Assembly (NCBI GenBank): GCA_000169395.1
Contig: AAXZ01000004.1
Coordinates: forward strand, 1-64,000
DNA from: Rhodobacteraceae bacterium HTCC2150
GTDB lineage: Bacteria; Pseudomonadota; Alphaproteobacteria; Rhodobacterales; Rhodobacteraceae
Direction of reading: 5' to 3'
DNA: 64,000 bases
Shown here: piece by piece, positions 9,870 through 17,745 of the stretch
Numbering within the stretch: position 1 is the stretch's first letter
How the letters are laid out: every line of letters starts with the position of its first letter
Notes under the pieces: generated by a model
Told to the model about the DNA's origin: nothing
Databases searched by the model: none
The model's input: only the letters and a program-made list of their open reading frames with translations
Position numbers and translations under genes: made by a program

Positions 9870-10213
9870 CGTTCTTCTAAATACACCCGAACCGCCTCTT
9901 GGACGTGACGAAACCTGTCACCACCCAAGTGCTTGCCGCCGTACCAACGTGTAACCACGACAATGTGGTTTTTCACGCCCTCGCGTTCCAACATGCGCAA
10001 AATAACGGTGCCTGCACCGCTTTCGCCATCATCGTTTTTACTTGGACCCCCATCACCAATATACCCCCATGTGTTGTGTGTGGCTTTGGCGAATTTTTTG
10101 TTTCTGATCAGTTCTTTGATGAATGCCTTGGCATCAGAATCATTTTCGCATAGCCCGCCTGATACCGCATATTTGGAACCACGGTCGTTGATGATATTTT
10201 GAAGGATCAGCAT
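9866..10213 (-). CDS. IMPACT/YigZ-family protein (N-terminal domain only)
   Basis: 115 aa protein matching the N-terminal domain of the YigZ/IMPACT (UPF0029) family: SDAKAFIKEL, KATHNTWGY, DDGESGAGTVILRML and VVVTRWYGGKHLGGDRF resemble the family core (DGEPSGTAG..., VVTRYFGG..LG). Full-length bacterial YigZ proteins are about 200 aa, so the C-terminal ferredoxin-like domain is absent here. The biochemical role of the family is unsettled; eukaryotic IMPACT regulates translation. It converges with and overlaps the thioesterase stop by four bases. Confidence 0.75.
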   Translation of the reverse strand: MLILQNIINDRGSKYAVSGGLCENDSDAKAFIKELIRNKKFAKATHNTWGYIGDGGPSKNDDGESGAGTVILRMLEREGVKNHIVVVTRWYGGKHLGGDRFRHVQEAVRVYLEER

Positions 10214-10320
10214 GTTGGTTTTGATAATGGCGCATTAAAGCTGATGCAAGTTGGGAAAGATCGGTGCGCTTGCAACTGAGAAAGCTGAAGAGGCAAAATA
10301 AGATCGGTATCACCCTGAAA

Positions 10321-10353
10321 CGACGAAGGGCCGCCCGAAGGCGACCCCGTCGA
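10321..10353 (-). terminator. hairpin terminator downstream of tRNA-Gly
   Basis: On the minus strand, arms CGACG/CGTCG enclose an inner stem GGGTCGCC-TTCG-GGCGGCCC with a stable UUCG loop, followed by TTTC. It starts 26 bases beyond the tRNA 3' end. The T tract is short, so termination is likely but not certain. Confidence 0.6.
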
Positions 10354-10379
10354 TTGCTACTTGGGTGAAGTAGCCTAAC

Positions 10380-10454
10380 TGGAGCGGGCGAGGCGATTCG
10401 AACGCCCGACCCTAACCTTGGCAAGGTTATGCTCTACCCCTGAGCTACGCCCGC
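10380..10454 (-). tRNA. tRNA-Gly (anticodon GCC)
   Basis: 75-nt cloverleaf on the minus strand. The acceptor stem GCGGGCG pairs with CGCCCGC; the D arm reads GCTC-AGGGGTA-GAGC; the anticodon arm TAACC-TTGCCAA-GGTTA carries GCC; the T arm GGGCG-TTCGAAT-CGCCT follows; and the 3' end TCCA is encoded, so the CCA is genomic. It decodes GGC and GGU glycine codons. Confidence 0.97.
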
Positions 10455-10603
10455 ATCTAGTTAGTGAGGGGACGTTTAGATAACCCTGCCGCCACCTGCA
10501 AGAGGAAAAATACGTCCTTTGCAAAATAATCTAACTTTTTTCGACGGAAGTTTGACGAGAGGCAGTATAACCCTTTGAAACAAACAAACGGAGACGATGA
10601 TAA

Positions 10604-10987
10604 ATGAACAGGCGGGGCGTTTTTTGTGGGATACTATGCGCCATTCCTGCATTCGTAACGGGTGCGGCTGTTCAGGGTGACGGATTCCATCCAGAAACTA
10701 CTTTGCAAATCACCATGGTCCGCCAAAAAAGGGATGAAACTGGGTTAACGCTGATGTTGCTTTTGCAAAATCAACTAGACGAAGTGATTGAAATCGGTGG
10801 CCTCTACAGTTCAGTCGGTACCGTGCAAGGAGACGCGTTTCCGCAACGTCTTAGTCATAATGGCGCGCAAATGGTGCAAGTAACGCTTGATCTACCACGA
10901 GATGCCCCAACGGAATTTTCCCTGACGTTTGATTTAGGCCAAGCCAATTTTCAAAGCATCATTATAAAGCAAAACGAAAATTTCTAA
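10604..10987 (+). CDS. small secreted protein of unknown function
   Basis: 127 aa. Residues 1-22 look like a Sec signal peptide (MNRR, then a hydrophobic stretch ending near TGAA). The mature part is rich in beta-prone segments (TTLQITMVRQ, GLTLMLLLQNQ, MVQVTLDLP, FSLTFDLG) and lacks cysteine, so a small periplasmic beta-sandwich is possible. I do not recognise the family. A GGAG lies 10 bases before the ATG. It stands alone, followed 7 bases later by a terminator hairpin. Confidence 0.6.
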   Translation: MNRRGVFCGILCAIPAFVTGAAVQGDGFHPETTLQITMVRQKRDETGLTLMLLLQNQLDEVIEIGGLYSSVGTVQGDAFPQRLSHNGAQMVQVTLDLPRDAPTEFSLTFDLGQANFQSIIIKQNENF

Positions 10988-10994
10988 TTTAAGG

Positions 10995-11019
10995 GCGGTC
11001 AGTCCCCTTGACCGCTTTT
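10995..11019 (+). terminator. rho-independent terminator
   Basis: Arms GCGGTCA (10995-11001) and TGACCGC (11009-11015) with a 7-base loop and TTTT, eight bases after the small secreted protein gene. Confidence 0.75.
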
Positions 11020-11059
11020 AAAGAAAACCAACCATATTCGAATTTTATGGCAGGTTTTC

Positions 11060-11095
11060 CTTGGCGCCTTCTTTCAACCCGAAGAGGGCGCCAAG
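11060..11095 (-). terminator. inverted repeat at the 3' end of the phosphoesterase gene
   Basis: Perfect 9-bp arms CTTGGCGCC (11060-11068) and GGCGCCAAG (11087-11095) directly abut the stop codon of the minus-strand phosphoesterase gene. No T tract follows on the minus strand, so this may be a rho-independent hairpin of weak type or an RNA-stabilising 3' structure. Confidence 0.45.
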
Positions 11096-11911
11096 TTATT
11101 CGGGATGGGCGTCATCGCGTGGTTCGATAACATCATTAGCCAAATCAAAATCTTCGGTATGGGCGATGATACTGTTTTCTGTCAGCAAAATCACTCCATA
11201 TGCACCGGGTTCAGGAACAGAATAGCTGCTTTCAGTGCCGGAAAGTTCCATGGGCATTTGGTGAACAGGGCTTTTGAAAATAGTAAAACCAAGACCGTTT
11301 GTTGTGCCAGAAATAGTGCGGTGAATATGGCCACAGAATAAATGTGTGGCCTTGTGCGCATAACGTTTCAGAAATGCATTTCCGTCCGCCAATTTGATTG
11401 CATCCATACCAGGAAAGCCAACATCCATTGGGGGATGATGCATAAATATCAGAATTTTGCGCCCCTCTGCTGTGGCAATTTGTTGATCCAACCACGATTG
11501 CCGCGCGGCGCAGTATTTACCCGAATGATGATAATTACGAAACGGAGGCCCATCCAGCGTATCCAATACGACCATGCGATAGTCGCCAATATCAATCACG
11601 GATTGAATGTGCCCATTTTCATCAGGTTCCACGTTGGCAAAAACGTTGCGAAAATGATCGCGGTTGTCGTGATTACCCAAAGTGAATGTAACGGGGATTG
11701 GGCATTGATCGGTCAGGGATTTCAGTCGTTCAAATTCCAGGACTTTGCCGGAATGTGTCAAATCACCCAGTAATATCAAACGATCCGCATCTGGATGGCA
11801 GGCTAGGGCATGATCCAATGCTGATTTTAAGCGTTCCATTGGATTAATCCCAATGATCTTTTGATTTGGTCCGCGAAGGTGAAGATCACTAAGAAGCAGG
11901 ATTTTATGCAT
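11096..11911 (-). CDS. metallophosphoesterase, class III cyclic nucleotide phosphodiesterase-like
   Basis: 271 aa calcineurin-like phosphoesterase resembling CpdA/Icc cyclic-nucleotide phosphodiesterases. The five metal-site motifs are all present in order: SDLHL, GDLTHSG, GNHDN, MHHPP and GHIHR. Start: I prefer the ATG at 11911, 11 bases after an AAAGGG ribosome site; a GTG four codons upstream touches that site and is too close. It overlaps the last eight bases of the lactate-dehydrogenase-like gene, so the two are co-translated. Which phosphodiester it cleaves in vivo (cAMP or another) is not shown by the sequence. Confidence 0.8.
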   Translation of the reverse strand: MHKILLLSDLHLRGPNQKIIGINPMERLKSALDHALACHPDADRLILLGDLTHSGKVLEFERLKSLTDQCPIPVTFTLGNHDNRDHFRNVFANVEPDENGHIQSVIDIGDYRMVVLDTLDGPPFRNYHHSGKYCAARQSWLDQQIATAEGRKILIFMHHPPMDVGFPGMDAIKLADGNAFLKRYAHKATHLFCGHIHRTISGTTNGLGFTIFKSPVHQMPMELSGTESSYSVPEPGAYGVILLTENSIIAHTEDFDLANDVIEPRDDAHPE

Positions 11912-13082
11912 TGGAAGTTTCACCCTTTTGAACCAAAGAATTAACCGCGTCAGATGGCGAATTGATGCCCATCTGTGCCATGGCGGACTTCATGTCTTCT
12001 GACAGTATGTGACTTACATGGGCGGCACCTTTTTCCCCAAACGCGGCCAATCCATAATGATGTGCACGACCCAGCATGGCGAAATTGGCACCATGCGCAA
12101 AGGCACGTAACACATCCAACCCAGTGCGAATGCCACCATCAAAAATGATCGGAAAAGACGGCCCGACAGCGGTGCGGATGTCTGGTAACACCGAAATGCT
12201 TGCAGGGGCGGCATCAAACTGTCGGCCCCCATGATTTGAAACCCAAATTGCATCCACACCAGCGCTCGCTAGAACAACGGCTGCATCAGGATCCATTACA
12301 CCTTTGGCGATGATCGGCCCGTCCCATTCAGTTTGCAATTGCTTTAGGTAAGCTAAATCGGGATTACACCGCAGACGATATCCAATGTGATTATTTGAGG
12401 GCAGATTCTTATCCAATTTTTGATCCGCCAACTTGTATTCATATTCTTGCACCAACTTTAGTCGAGGAATTCCCATCTTGAAAACGCGCCATAACCATTG
12501 TGGCCGCAATAATGCCTGCCGGATCAGGCGTGGTGTGAATTTCAATGGTTGGGTTAGGTCTGCACGCAATTGCCGTTCGCGTCGCGATGGCGCAGGAATA
12601 TCAAGGGTTAAGACCAATGTGTGAAACCCTGCTGCCCTAACGCGGGTTAATATTTCGCGGCGCATGTCACCGTCGCGCGGCGGATACAGTTGAAACCACC
12701 CGTTTGATCCTGCAAGGGGGCCTACATCTTCGGGTAATTGGCTTGCAACGGTGGATAAGCAATAAGGAATGTTTGCATCCGCGCCATGTCGGGCCAACAT
12801 TTGTTCAGCGCCAGGACAGATCAATCCGGACATTCCAACGGGTGCTATGCCAAATGGAAGATCGTATTCATGATCCAAAAAAGTTGTTTTCAGCGTTGGA
12901 TCAAGATCACCTTTCAGTACGGCGGGTGCGAATAGAATGCGATCCAATGCGTCAGTGTTGCGTGTTTTTGTGGTTTCCGCACCTGTTGCACTGTCTAAGA
13001 ATTCCCAAACAAAATGCGGTACACGCCGTTTGGCGCGTATCATAACATCGCTGAGCGCAGGAAAGCGGTTTTCTAAATCCAT
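11904..13082 (-). CDS. FMN-dependent alpha-hydroxy-acid dehydrogenase (LldD-like)
   Basis: 392 aa (from ATG 13082) flavoprotein of the LldD/glycolate oxidase family, which oxidises L-lactate or related 2-hydroxy acids. Key segments: VPHFVWEFLDSATG near the N-terminus, LPFGIAPVGMSGLICPGAE, the active-site SNHGGRQFD with catalytic His and Arg, and DGGIRTGLDVLRAFAHGA for phosphate/FMN binding. The frame is open to an ATG 13 codons upstream (13121); family alignment favours the inner start, and neither has a strong ribosome site. The phosphoesterase gene follows with an 8-base overlap. Exact hydroxy acid is inferred. Confidence 0.8.
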   Translation of the reverse strand: MDLENRFPALSDVMIRAKRRVPHFVWEFLDSATGAETTKTRNTDALDRILFAPAVLKGDLDPTLKTTFLDHEYDLPFGIAPVGMSGLICPGAEQMLARHGADANIPYCLSTVASQLPEDVGPLAGSNGWFQLYPPRDGDMRREILTRVRAAGFHTLVLTLDIPAPSRRERQLRADLTQPLKFTPRLIRQALLRPQWLWRVFKMGIPRLKLVQEYEYKLADQKLDKNLPSNNHIGYRLRCNPDLAYLKQLQTEWDGPIIAKGVMDPDAAVVLASAGVDAIWVSNHGGRQFDAAPASISVLPDIRTAVGPSFPIIFDGGIRTGLDVLRAFAHGANFAMLGRAHHYGLAAFGEKGAAHVSHILSEDMKSAMAQMGINSPSDAVNSLVQKGETSNA

Positions 13083-13210
13083 GATCGCAGGTAAGCGAAA
13101 AATTTGACCAAAGGCAATCATTCAAAAAGACGGAAAATGTTGCAAATGAATGCCCGTTGACGCAGGCTTGCCCCATACAAAACAATTTTTTTAAATTTAA
13201 GGGGGTTCTT

Positions 13211-14023
13211 ATGGGTATTAGTGAAGCAATCCATTCTGTTGCATCTTCAACCATCGTTGGTGACGTCGCGACCGAGGCGTGGGAAGAAAACGCAGACGAA
13301 ATAAAACGTCTTGGTGTTAACAACGATCGCAGATGTGCCATGTTAATAGGGCAGTGCGCCCATGAAAGCGCCAAGTTTTTGGCCCGTAGTGAGAATCTGA
13401 ATTATTCTGCTGACGCGCTATTCCGTGTCTTTCGCAAATATTTTCCTACTCGCGCAGAATGTGACGCATTTGCACGGCAACCAGAGAAAATTGCGAACCG
13501 TGTTTATGCCAGCCGTATGGGAAATGGAAACACAGCAAGTGGCGACGGTTGGAAATATCGCGGTCGCGGGTATTTGCAATTAACTGGTCGTTCAAATTAT
13601 TGAATTTTTGGCAATGCTTTGGCTCTTGATCTTGAGGCGCACCCCGAAATGGCCAGTGAGCCCGCTATTTCATGGTTAATTGCCGCCCAGTATTGCGCGT
13701 CCCGCACACGGGCTGGAAAATCGTTGCTATTATGGGCGGATGTGCCTGACGTGGTGATGGTAACTAAGGGCATCAACGGCGGCACCCATGGGCTAGATGA
13801 CCGAACGACATTGACAGCGCGCGCATTTGAAGAACTGTCAGAAACAACAACGGCATCGGTTGAAACATGGCAACGGGCCTTGACCCGTGCTGGTTTTGAC
13901 ACGAAAGGGATCGATGGCTTGCGTGGGCCCAATACTAACAAGGCACAAGCCGCCGCAGAGGCCAGGTTTGGACTGAAGGATGAGGCATTGTTGGCGAAAT
14001 TGAAGGAAATCGCCCGAAAATAA
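13211..14023 (+). pseudogene. glycoside hydrolase family 19 (lysozyme/chitinase-like) gene with in-frame TGA
   Basis: A strong ribosome site (AAGGGGG, 5-6 bases) precedes the ATG at 13211. The first 130 codons match the GH19 fold used by phage-type endolysins: CAHESAKF with the catalytic Glu, FRVFRKYFPT, NRVYASRMGNG and YRGRGYLQLTGRSNY. A TGA at 13601-13603 then interrupts, and the same frame continues without shift as IFGNALALDLEAHPEMASEP, exactly the expected continuation of the family. The downstream part (to 14023) ends in a helical region, TWQRALTRAGFDTKGIDGLRG, resembling a peptidoglycan-binding repeat. A single TGG-to-TGA or CGA-to-TGA change would explain it. Without readthrough the enzyme is truncated, so I call it a pseudogene. 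Confidence 0.8.
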
Positions 14024-14098
14024 CAGTGTTTTGGCCAATTTCTGACGCCGAAATTCATTGAGAACATTAAAAGAACAAACTTTCCATTTGCGTGTGGC

Positions 14099-16498
14099 AT
14101 GGCTATGCTGTCGCGCATGAATGATTTTGATGAAATGGACGCCTTTGAAGCGGCCCCAGCACGAAAACCCAGCGGCGGATTGGCTGCACGCGCTATGGCG
14201 GCGCGTGGGTCAGAGTATTTGGAAGGGTTAAACCCCGCCCAACGCGAAGCGGTTGAGCAAATGGAAGGGCCAGTTTTGATGCTGGCCGGTGCCGGTACAG
14301 GTAAAACCAAAGCCCTGACCACACGAATTGCGCATTTACTGGCGACAGGGGCCGCACGACCAAATGAAATTTTGGCTGTTACCTTTACCAATAAAGCAGC
14401 GCGGGAAATGAAAGACCGTGTTGGTGGATTGATGGGCGAGGCTGTCGAAGGCATGCCTTGGTTGGGCACGTTTCACGCGATCTGTGTAAAGCTTCTGCGC
14501 CGTCACGCTGAATTGGTGGGGCTGAAAAGCAATTTTACCATTTTGGATACTGACGATCAAATCCGCCTGCTAAAGCAGCTGATCCGCGCCGAGAATATCG
14601 ATGAAAAGCGTTGGCCTGCCCGTGGATTGGCCAATTTGATCGATGGCTGGAAAAACCGCGCATGGACCCCCGCCAAGGTGCCAGTTGCCGATGATGCGGC
14701 ATTCAATGATCGTGGCATTGAACTTTATGCCGCCTATCAAGCGCGGCTGAAAACCCTAAATGCTTGTGATTTTGGCGATCTTTTGCTGCATGTTGTGACG
14801 ATTTTTCAAACGCACGAGGATGTGCTGGATCAATATCAGCGCTGGTTCAAATACATTCTGGTGGACGAGTATCAGGATACCAACATAGCCCAATATATGT
14901 GGCTGCGCCTTTTGGCAGCGGCGCACAAGAATGTGTGTTGTGTCGGCGATGACGATCAGTCGATTTACGGTTGGCGCGGTGCCGAGGTGGGGAACATCTT
15001 ACGCTTTGAAAGGGATTTTCCGGGCGCGCATGTTGTAAAGCTTGAGCAAAACTATCGTTCGACGCCGCATATTTTGGCCGCGGCTTCGGGTGTGATTTCG
15101 GGTAATTCAGGCCGTTTGGGAAAAACGCTGTGGACGGCGGAAACCGAGGGTGAAAAGGTTCGCTTGATCGGCCACTGGGATGGCGAAGAAGAGGCGCGTT
15201 GGATTGGCGACGAAGTTGAGGCCTTACAACGTGGCACGCGCGGATTGCGTAAAGTAAGCCTTGATCAGATGGCAATTCTTGTACGTGCCAGCCACCAAAT
15301 GCGTGCATTTGAGGATCGTTTTTTAACCATTGGTTTGCCTTACCGTGTGATCGGTGGGCCTCGTTTTTATGAACGACTCGAAATTCGCGATGCCATGGCC
15401 TATTTTCGGCTTGCTGTGTCGCCGGAAAATGATCTGGCTTTTGAGCGTATTGTGAATACCCCTAAACGCGGGCTAGGCAATGTCGCGCAGCAAAAAATAC
15501 AAACCATGGCGCGCTCTAATGGTGTTTCTCTGGTCGAAGGTGCGCGATTGCTGCTTGAGGCCAAGGGCCTTGGCGGTAAGGGCGGGGTGGAACTGGCCAA
15601 ACTGGTGAATGGAATTGAGCGCTGGGCGCTGATGGTGCGGGCCGCGAATCAAAGTCACATCGAGATAGCCGAGATTATTTTGGAAGAATCCGGTTACACC
15701 GATATGTGGCAAAACGACAAAACACCTGAGGCACCAGGGCGACTAGAAAACCTTAAAGAGTTGGTCAAAGCGCTGGAAAACTTTGAGAACTTGCAAGGGT
15801 TCTTGGAACACGTGTCTTTGGTTATGGATAACGCCAGTGGGGATGATGGCGAAAAGGTTTCCATCATGACCTTGCACGCGGCCAAAGGTTTGGAATTTCC
15901 AGCGGTGTTTTTGCCCGGTTGGGAAGATGGCCTATTCCCCTCGCAACGCAGTATGGATGACAGCGGCCTAAAAGGACTCGAAGAAGAGCGCCGGCTTGCC
16001 TATGTGGGCATAACGCGTGCCGAGGAAATCTGTACCATTTCCTTTGCCGCGAACCGTCTGCTTTATGGTCAATGGCAATCCGCATTGCCCAGCCGTTTCA
16101 TCGACGAATTACCCGAGGATCATGTTGATGTTCTTACACCACCCGGTCTTTACGGCGGTGGTTTTGGCGCGGCGGCACCGTCATCAGGGCACTCTGCCAT
16201 GGAAGAGCGGGTTAAATCGGCCAATGTCTATAATTCGCCGGGCTGGAAGCGCATGCAAAGCCAAAGCATTGAACGCACGATAAGTCAGCCCAAAGAAGGT
16301 AAAGGTATCGTCATCGATGCCGCCGCGATTTCCAAATTTACCGTCAGTGATCGGGTTTTTCATCAGAAATTTGGCTATGGTGAAATCATGGGCATTGAAG
16401 GTGACAAACTTGAGATCGAATTTGACAAAGCGGGCACCAAAAAGGTGATCTCGAAGTTCGTTGTTCCCTCGGCAAAGGCAGACGACATACCATTTTAA
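14099..16498 (+). CDS. uvrD: ATP-dependent DNA helicase UvrD/PcrA
   Basis: 799 aa superfamily 1 helicase acting in nucleotide-excision and mismatch repair, 3'-5' polarity in the family. Walker A AGAGTGKT is at residues 63-70, followed by TFTNKAAREMKDRV (motif Ia), LVDEYQDTN (Walker B), GDDDQSIYGWRGA (motif III), EQNYRS (IV), MTLHAAKGLEFPAVFLPGWEDG (V) and VGITRA (VI). The C-terminal part (FHQKFGYGEI...GTKKVISKFV) is the Tudor-like RNA-polymerase-interacting domain. Start is uncertain: ATGs at 14099, 14105 and 14117 are all possible and none has a clear ribosome site. It is a single-gene unit after the broken GH19 gene. Confidence 0.93.
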   Translation: MAMLSRMNDFDEMDAFEAAPARKPSGGLAARAMAARGSEYLEGLNPAQREAVEQMEGPVLMLAGAGTGKTKALTTRIAHLLATGAARPNEILAVTFTNKAAREMKDRVGGLMGEAVEGMPWLGTFHAICVKLLRRHAELVGLKSNFTILDTDDQIRLLKQLIRAENIDEKRWPARGLANLIDGWKNRAWTPAKVPVADDAAFNDRGIELYAAYQARLKTLNACDFGDLLLHVVTIFQTHEDVLDQYQRWFKYILVDEYQDTNIAQYMWLRLLAAAHKNVCCVGDDDQSIYGWRGAEVGNILRFERDFPGAHVVKLEQNYRSTPHILAAASGVISGNSGRLGKTLWTAETEGEKVRLIGHWDGEEEARWIGDEVEALQRGTRGLRKVSLDQMAILVRASHQMRAFEDRFLTIGLPYRVIGGPRFYERLEIRDAMAYFRLAVSPENDLAFERIVNTPKRGLGNVAQQKIQTMARSNGVSLVEGARLLLEAKGLGGKGGVELAKLVNGIERWALMVRAANQSHIEIAEIILEESGYTDMWQNDKTPEAPGRLENLKELVKALENFENLQGFLEHVSLVMDNASGDDGEKVSIMTLHAAKGLEFPAVFLPGWEDGLFPSQRSMDDSGLKGLEEERRLAYVGITRAEEICTISFAANRLLYGQWQSALPSRFIDELPEDHVDVLTPPGLYGGGFGAAAPSSGHSAMEERVKSANVYNSPGWKRMQSQSIERTISQPKEGKGIVIDAAAISKFTVSDRVFHQKFGYGEIMGIEGDKLEIEFDKAGTKKVISKFVVPSAKADDIPF

Positions 16499-16530
16499 AA
16501 CGATAAAATTCTCATTGAGATATTAAAAAC

Positions 16531-16680
16531 AAAAAAGCGATGTCGTGGGAGGACGACATCGCTTTCTGTAAGCACGCACCAAATGGGAGAAAATGGCGGC
16601 TTATGTAGGCAATTGTGCTCTGGGAGGAGAAAGCAACTACCGGTTCTTGACGCGGCCCAGGGAGGAGGGGCAGGCGTCAA
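16531..16680 (-). ncRNA. CCUCC-loop hairpin array (cuckoo/CcsR-like sRNA region), copy A
   Basis: Directly after the DUF1127 stop, the minus strand forms hairpins whose loops display CCUCC. The first (16647-16680) has stem TTGACGC/GCGTCAA and inner GCCC/GGGC around CTCCTCCCT. The second (16616-16635) is TGCTTT-CTCCTCCC-AGAGCA. A third (16579-16596) is weak. The fourth (16534-16565) has 13-bp arms around CCTCCC and runs into TTTTTT, a rho-independent terminator. In Rhodobacter, DUF1127 genes are followed by CcsR ('cuckoo') sRNAs defined by CCUCCUCCC loops, so homology of arrangement is strong; processing into separate sRNAs here is inferred. Confidence 0.75.
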
Positions 16681-16686
16681 AAATTC

Positions 16687-16914
16687 TTATTCAGCGCCGT
16701 AAGCACCTTTGTAAGCAATCGAGTGAATTTCGGCGCGATTGATGCCAAGATCAGCAAGATCCTTGCCAGATAGGGCTGACAATTCTTGAACCGTGATCCG
16801 GTACATCCGCTTTTTAATCATGTCTTGGCCGATTTTTGCGAACGTGGAACTTAGTGTTTCCATCAAGTTTGCCAAAAAGCCGTTTTGTGTTTGTGTTAGG
16901 TTTACATATGTCAT
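16687..16914 (-). CDS. DUF1127 small RNA-binding-type protein, copy A
   Basis: 75 aa protein ending in the DUF1127 (YjiS-like) domain: RMYRITVQELSALSGKDLAD, DLGINRAEIHSIAY. The start at 16914 (MTYVNLTQTQ) is preceded by GAAGGA at 8 bases; a second ATG 7 codons upstream lacks a site. In Rhodobacter sphaeroides the DUF1127 protein CcaF1, encoded in front of CcsR sRNAs, binds RNA and affects sRNA maturation; the same gene order here suggests a similar role. It differs from copy B at about nine positions. Likely stress-regulated in relatives, but I cannot confidently assign the promoter class here. Confidence 0.85.
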   Translation of the reverse strand: MTYVNLTQTQNGFLANLMETLSSTFAKIGQDMIKKRMYRITVQELSALSGKDLADLGINRAEIHSIAYKGAYGAE

Positions 16915-16981
16915 CGTCTTTGTCCTTCGGTTCATCTTAACGCCGGTCGTTTACCAATGCGTCAACAAGAATGAATATAAA

Positions 16982-17035
16982 CAAATGCTGCACTGCAACA
17001 ACTGACAATAGTGAATTTCTGCTATGCAGCATTTG
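16982..17035. promoter_or_regulatory. 11-bp inverted repeat upstream of DUF1127 copy A
   Basis: CAAATGCTGCA (16982-16992) and TGCAGCATTTG (17025-17035) are exact reverse complements 32 bases apart. The right arm in copy B (near 17604-17614) carries one mismatch. On the minus strand TTGTTG, 16 bases, TATATT overlaps the left arm and could be a -35/-10 pair. Function is inferred. Confidence 0.4.
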
Positions 17036-17109
17036 CATATCTACACAGCATGAATCTGAAGAGTATCTATTGGCGCATCTGTAGGATCGATCGTTTTGTT
17101 GGGAGAAAC

Positions 17110-17260
17110 AAAAAAGCGATGTCGTGGGAGGACGACATCGCTTTCTGTAAGCGCGCACCATTTGGGAGGAAACGGCGGCTTATGTAGGCAATTGTGCTCT
17201 GGGAGGAGAAAGCAACTACCGGTTTTCAACGCAGCCCAGGGAGGAGGGGCGAGCGTTGAA
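17110..17260 (-). ncRNA. CCUCC-loop hairpin array (cuckoo/CcsR-like sRNA region), copy B
   Basis: Paralogue of the copy A array. The first hairpin (17225-17260) has stem TTCAACGC/GCGTTGAA with CCCCTCCTCCC in the loop; two of its base pairs differ from copy A by paired changes on both arms. The second again reads TGCTTT-CTCCTCCC-AGAGCA (17195-17214). The third (17158-17175) is better formed than in copy A: CCGTTT-CCTCCC-AAATGG. The last (17113-17144) is an identical terminator with CCTCCC in its loop and a T tail. Confidence 0.75.
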
Positions 17261-17265
17261 AATTC

Positions 17266-17493
17266 TTATTCAGCGCCGTATGCGCCTTCGTATGCGATAG
17301 AACGGATCTGCGCGCGGTGAATGCCGAGATCGGCTAGTTCGCTGCCAGATAGGGCTGATAACTCTTTAACCGTGATGCGGTACATCCGCTTTTTAATCAG
17401 GTCTTGGCCGATCTTTGCGAACGTGGAACTCAGGGTATCCATCAAGTTTGCCAAAAAGCCGTTTTGTGTTTGTGTTAGGTTTACATATGTCAT
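17266..17493 (-). CDS. DUF1127 small RNA-binding-type protein, copy B
   Basis: 75 aa paralogue of copy A with the same ribosome site (GAAGGA) and the same 3' hairpin array. Changes such as QELSALSGKD to KELSALSGSE and EIHSIAYKG to QIRSIAYEG are concentrated in the C-terminal DUF1127 domain, mostly at charged positions, while the first 18 residues are identical. This could reflect different RNA or protein partners, or drift. Transcribed away from mrp, with which it shares a 252-base divergent upstream region. Confidence 0.85.
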   Translation of the reverse strand: MTYVNLTQTQNGFLANLMDTLSSTFAKIGQDLIKKRMYRITVKELSALSGSELADLGIHRAQIRSIAYEGAYGAE

Positions 17494-17745
17494 CGTCTTT
17501 ATCCTTCGGTTCATCTTAACGCCGGTCGTTTACCATCGCGTCAACAAGGGTGAACATAATCAAATGCTGCACTGCAACAACTGACAATAGCGAATTTCTG
17601 ATATGCAGATTTTGCATATCTCTGAAATTGATCTGTGGATGTTAACGTGTCGAAGTGACGGCCCAAACTTGTGCTTTGCAAATCCTCTTGAATAATCTTG
17701 CAGGAAAGCAGAAATAGGTCCGCAGGAAATCGAAGGTAAATAAAA

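Larger units (their letters stand above)
16527..17621. repeat. 516-bp tandem duplication carrying DUF1127 gene, promoter region and hairpin RNAs
   Basis: Two units, 16527-17042 and 17106-17621, align at a constant offset of 579 bases with few or no gaps, separated by a 63-base spacer. Each holds an upstream region, one DUF1127 ORF on the minus strand and a 3' hairpin array. Substitutions are scattered, so the duplication is not recent. Confidence 0.9.

Noticed and set aside
10604-10987. Copper chaperone (PCuAC-like) assignment for the small secreted protein
   Set aside because: No Met/His copper-site pattern is visible; size and signal peptide alone do not support it.
13601-13603. Selenocysteine at the TGA in the GH19 gene
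   Set aside because: The family has no cysteine or selenocysteine at this place, it is not catalytic, and I see no clear selenocysteine-type hairpin just downstream.
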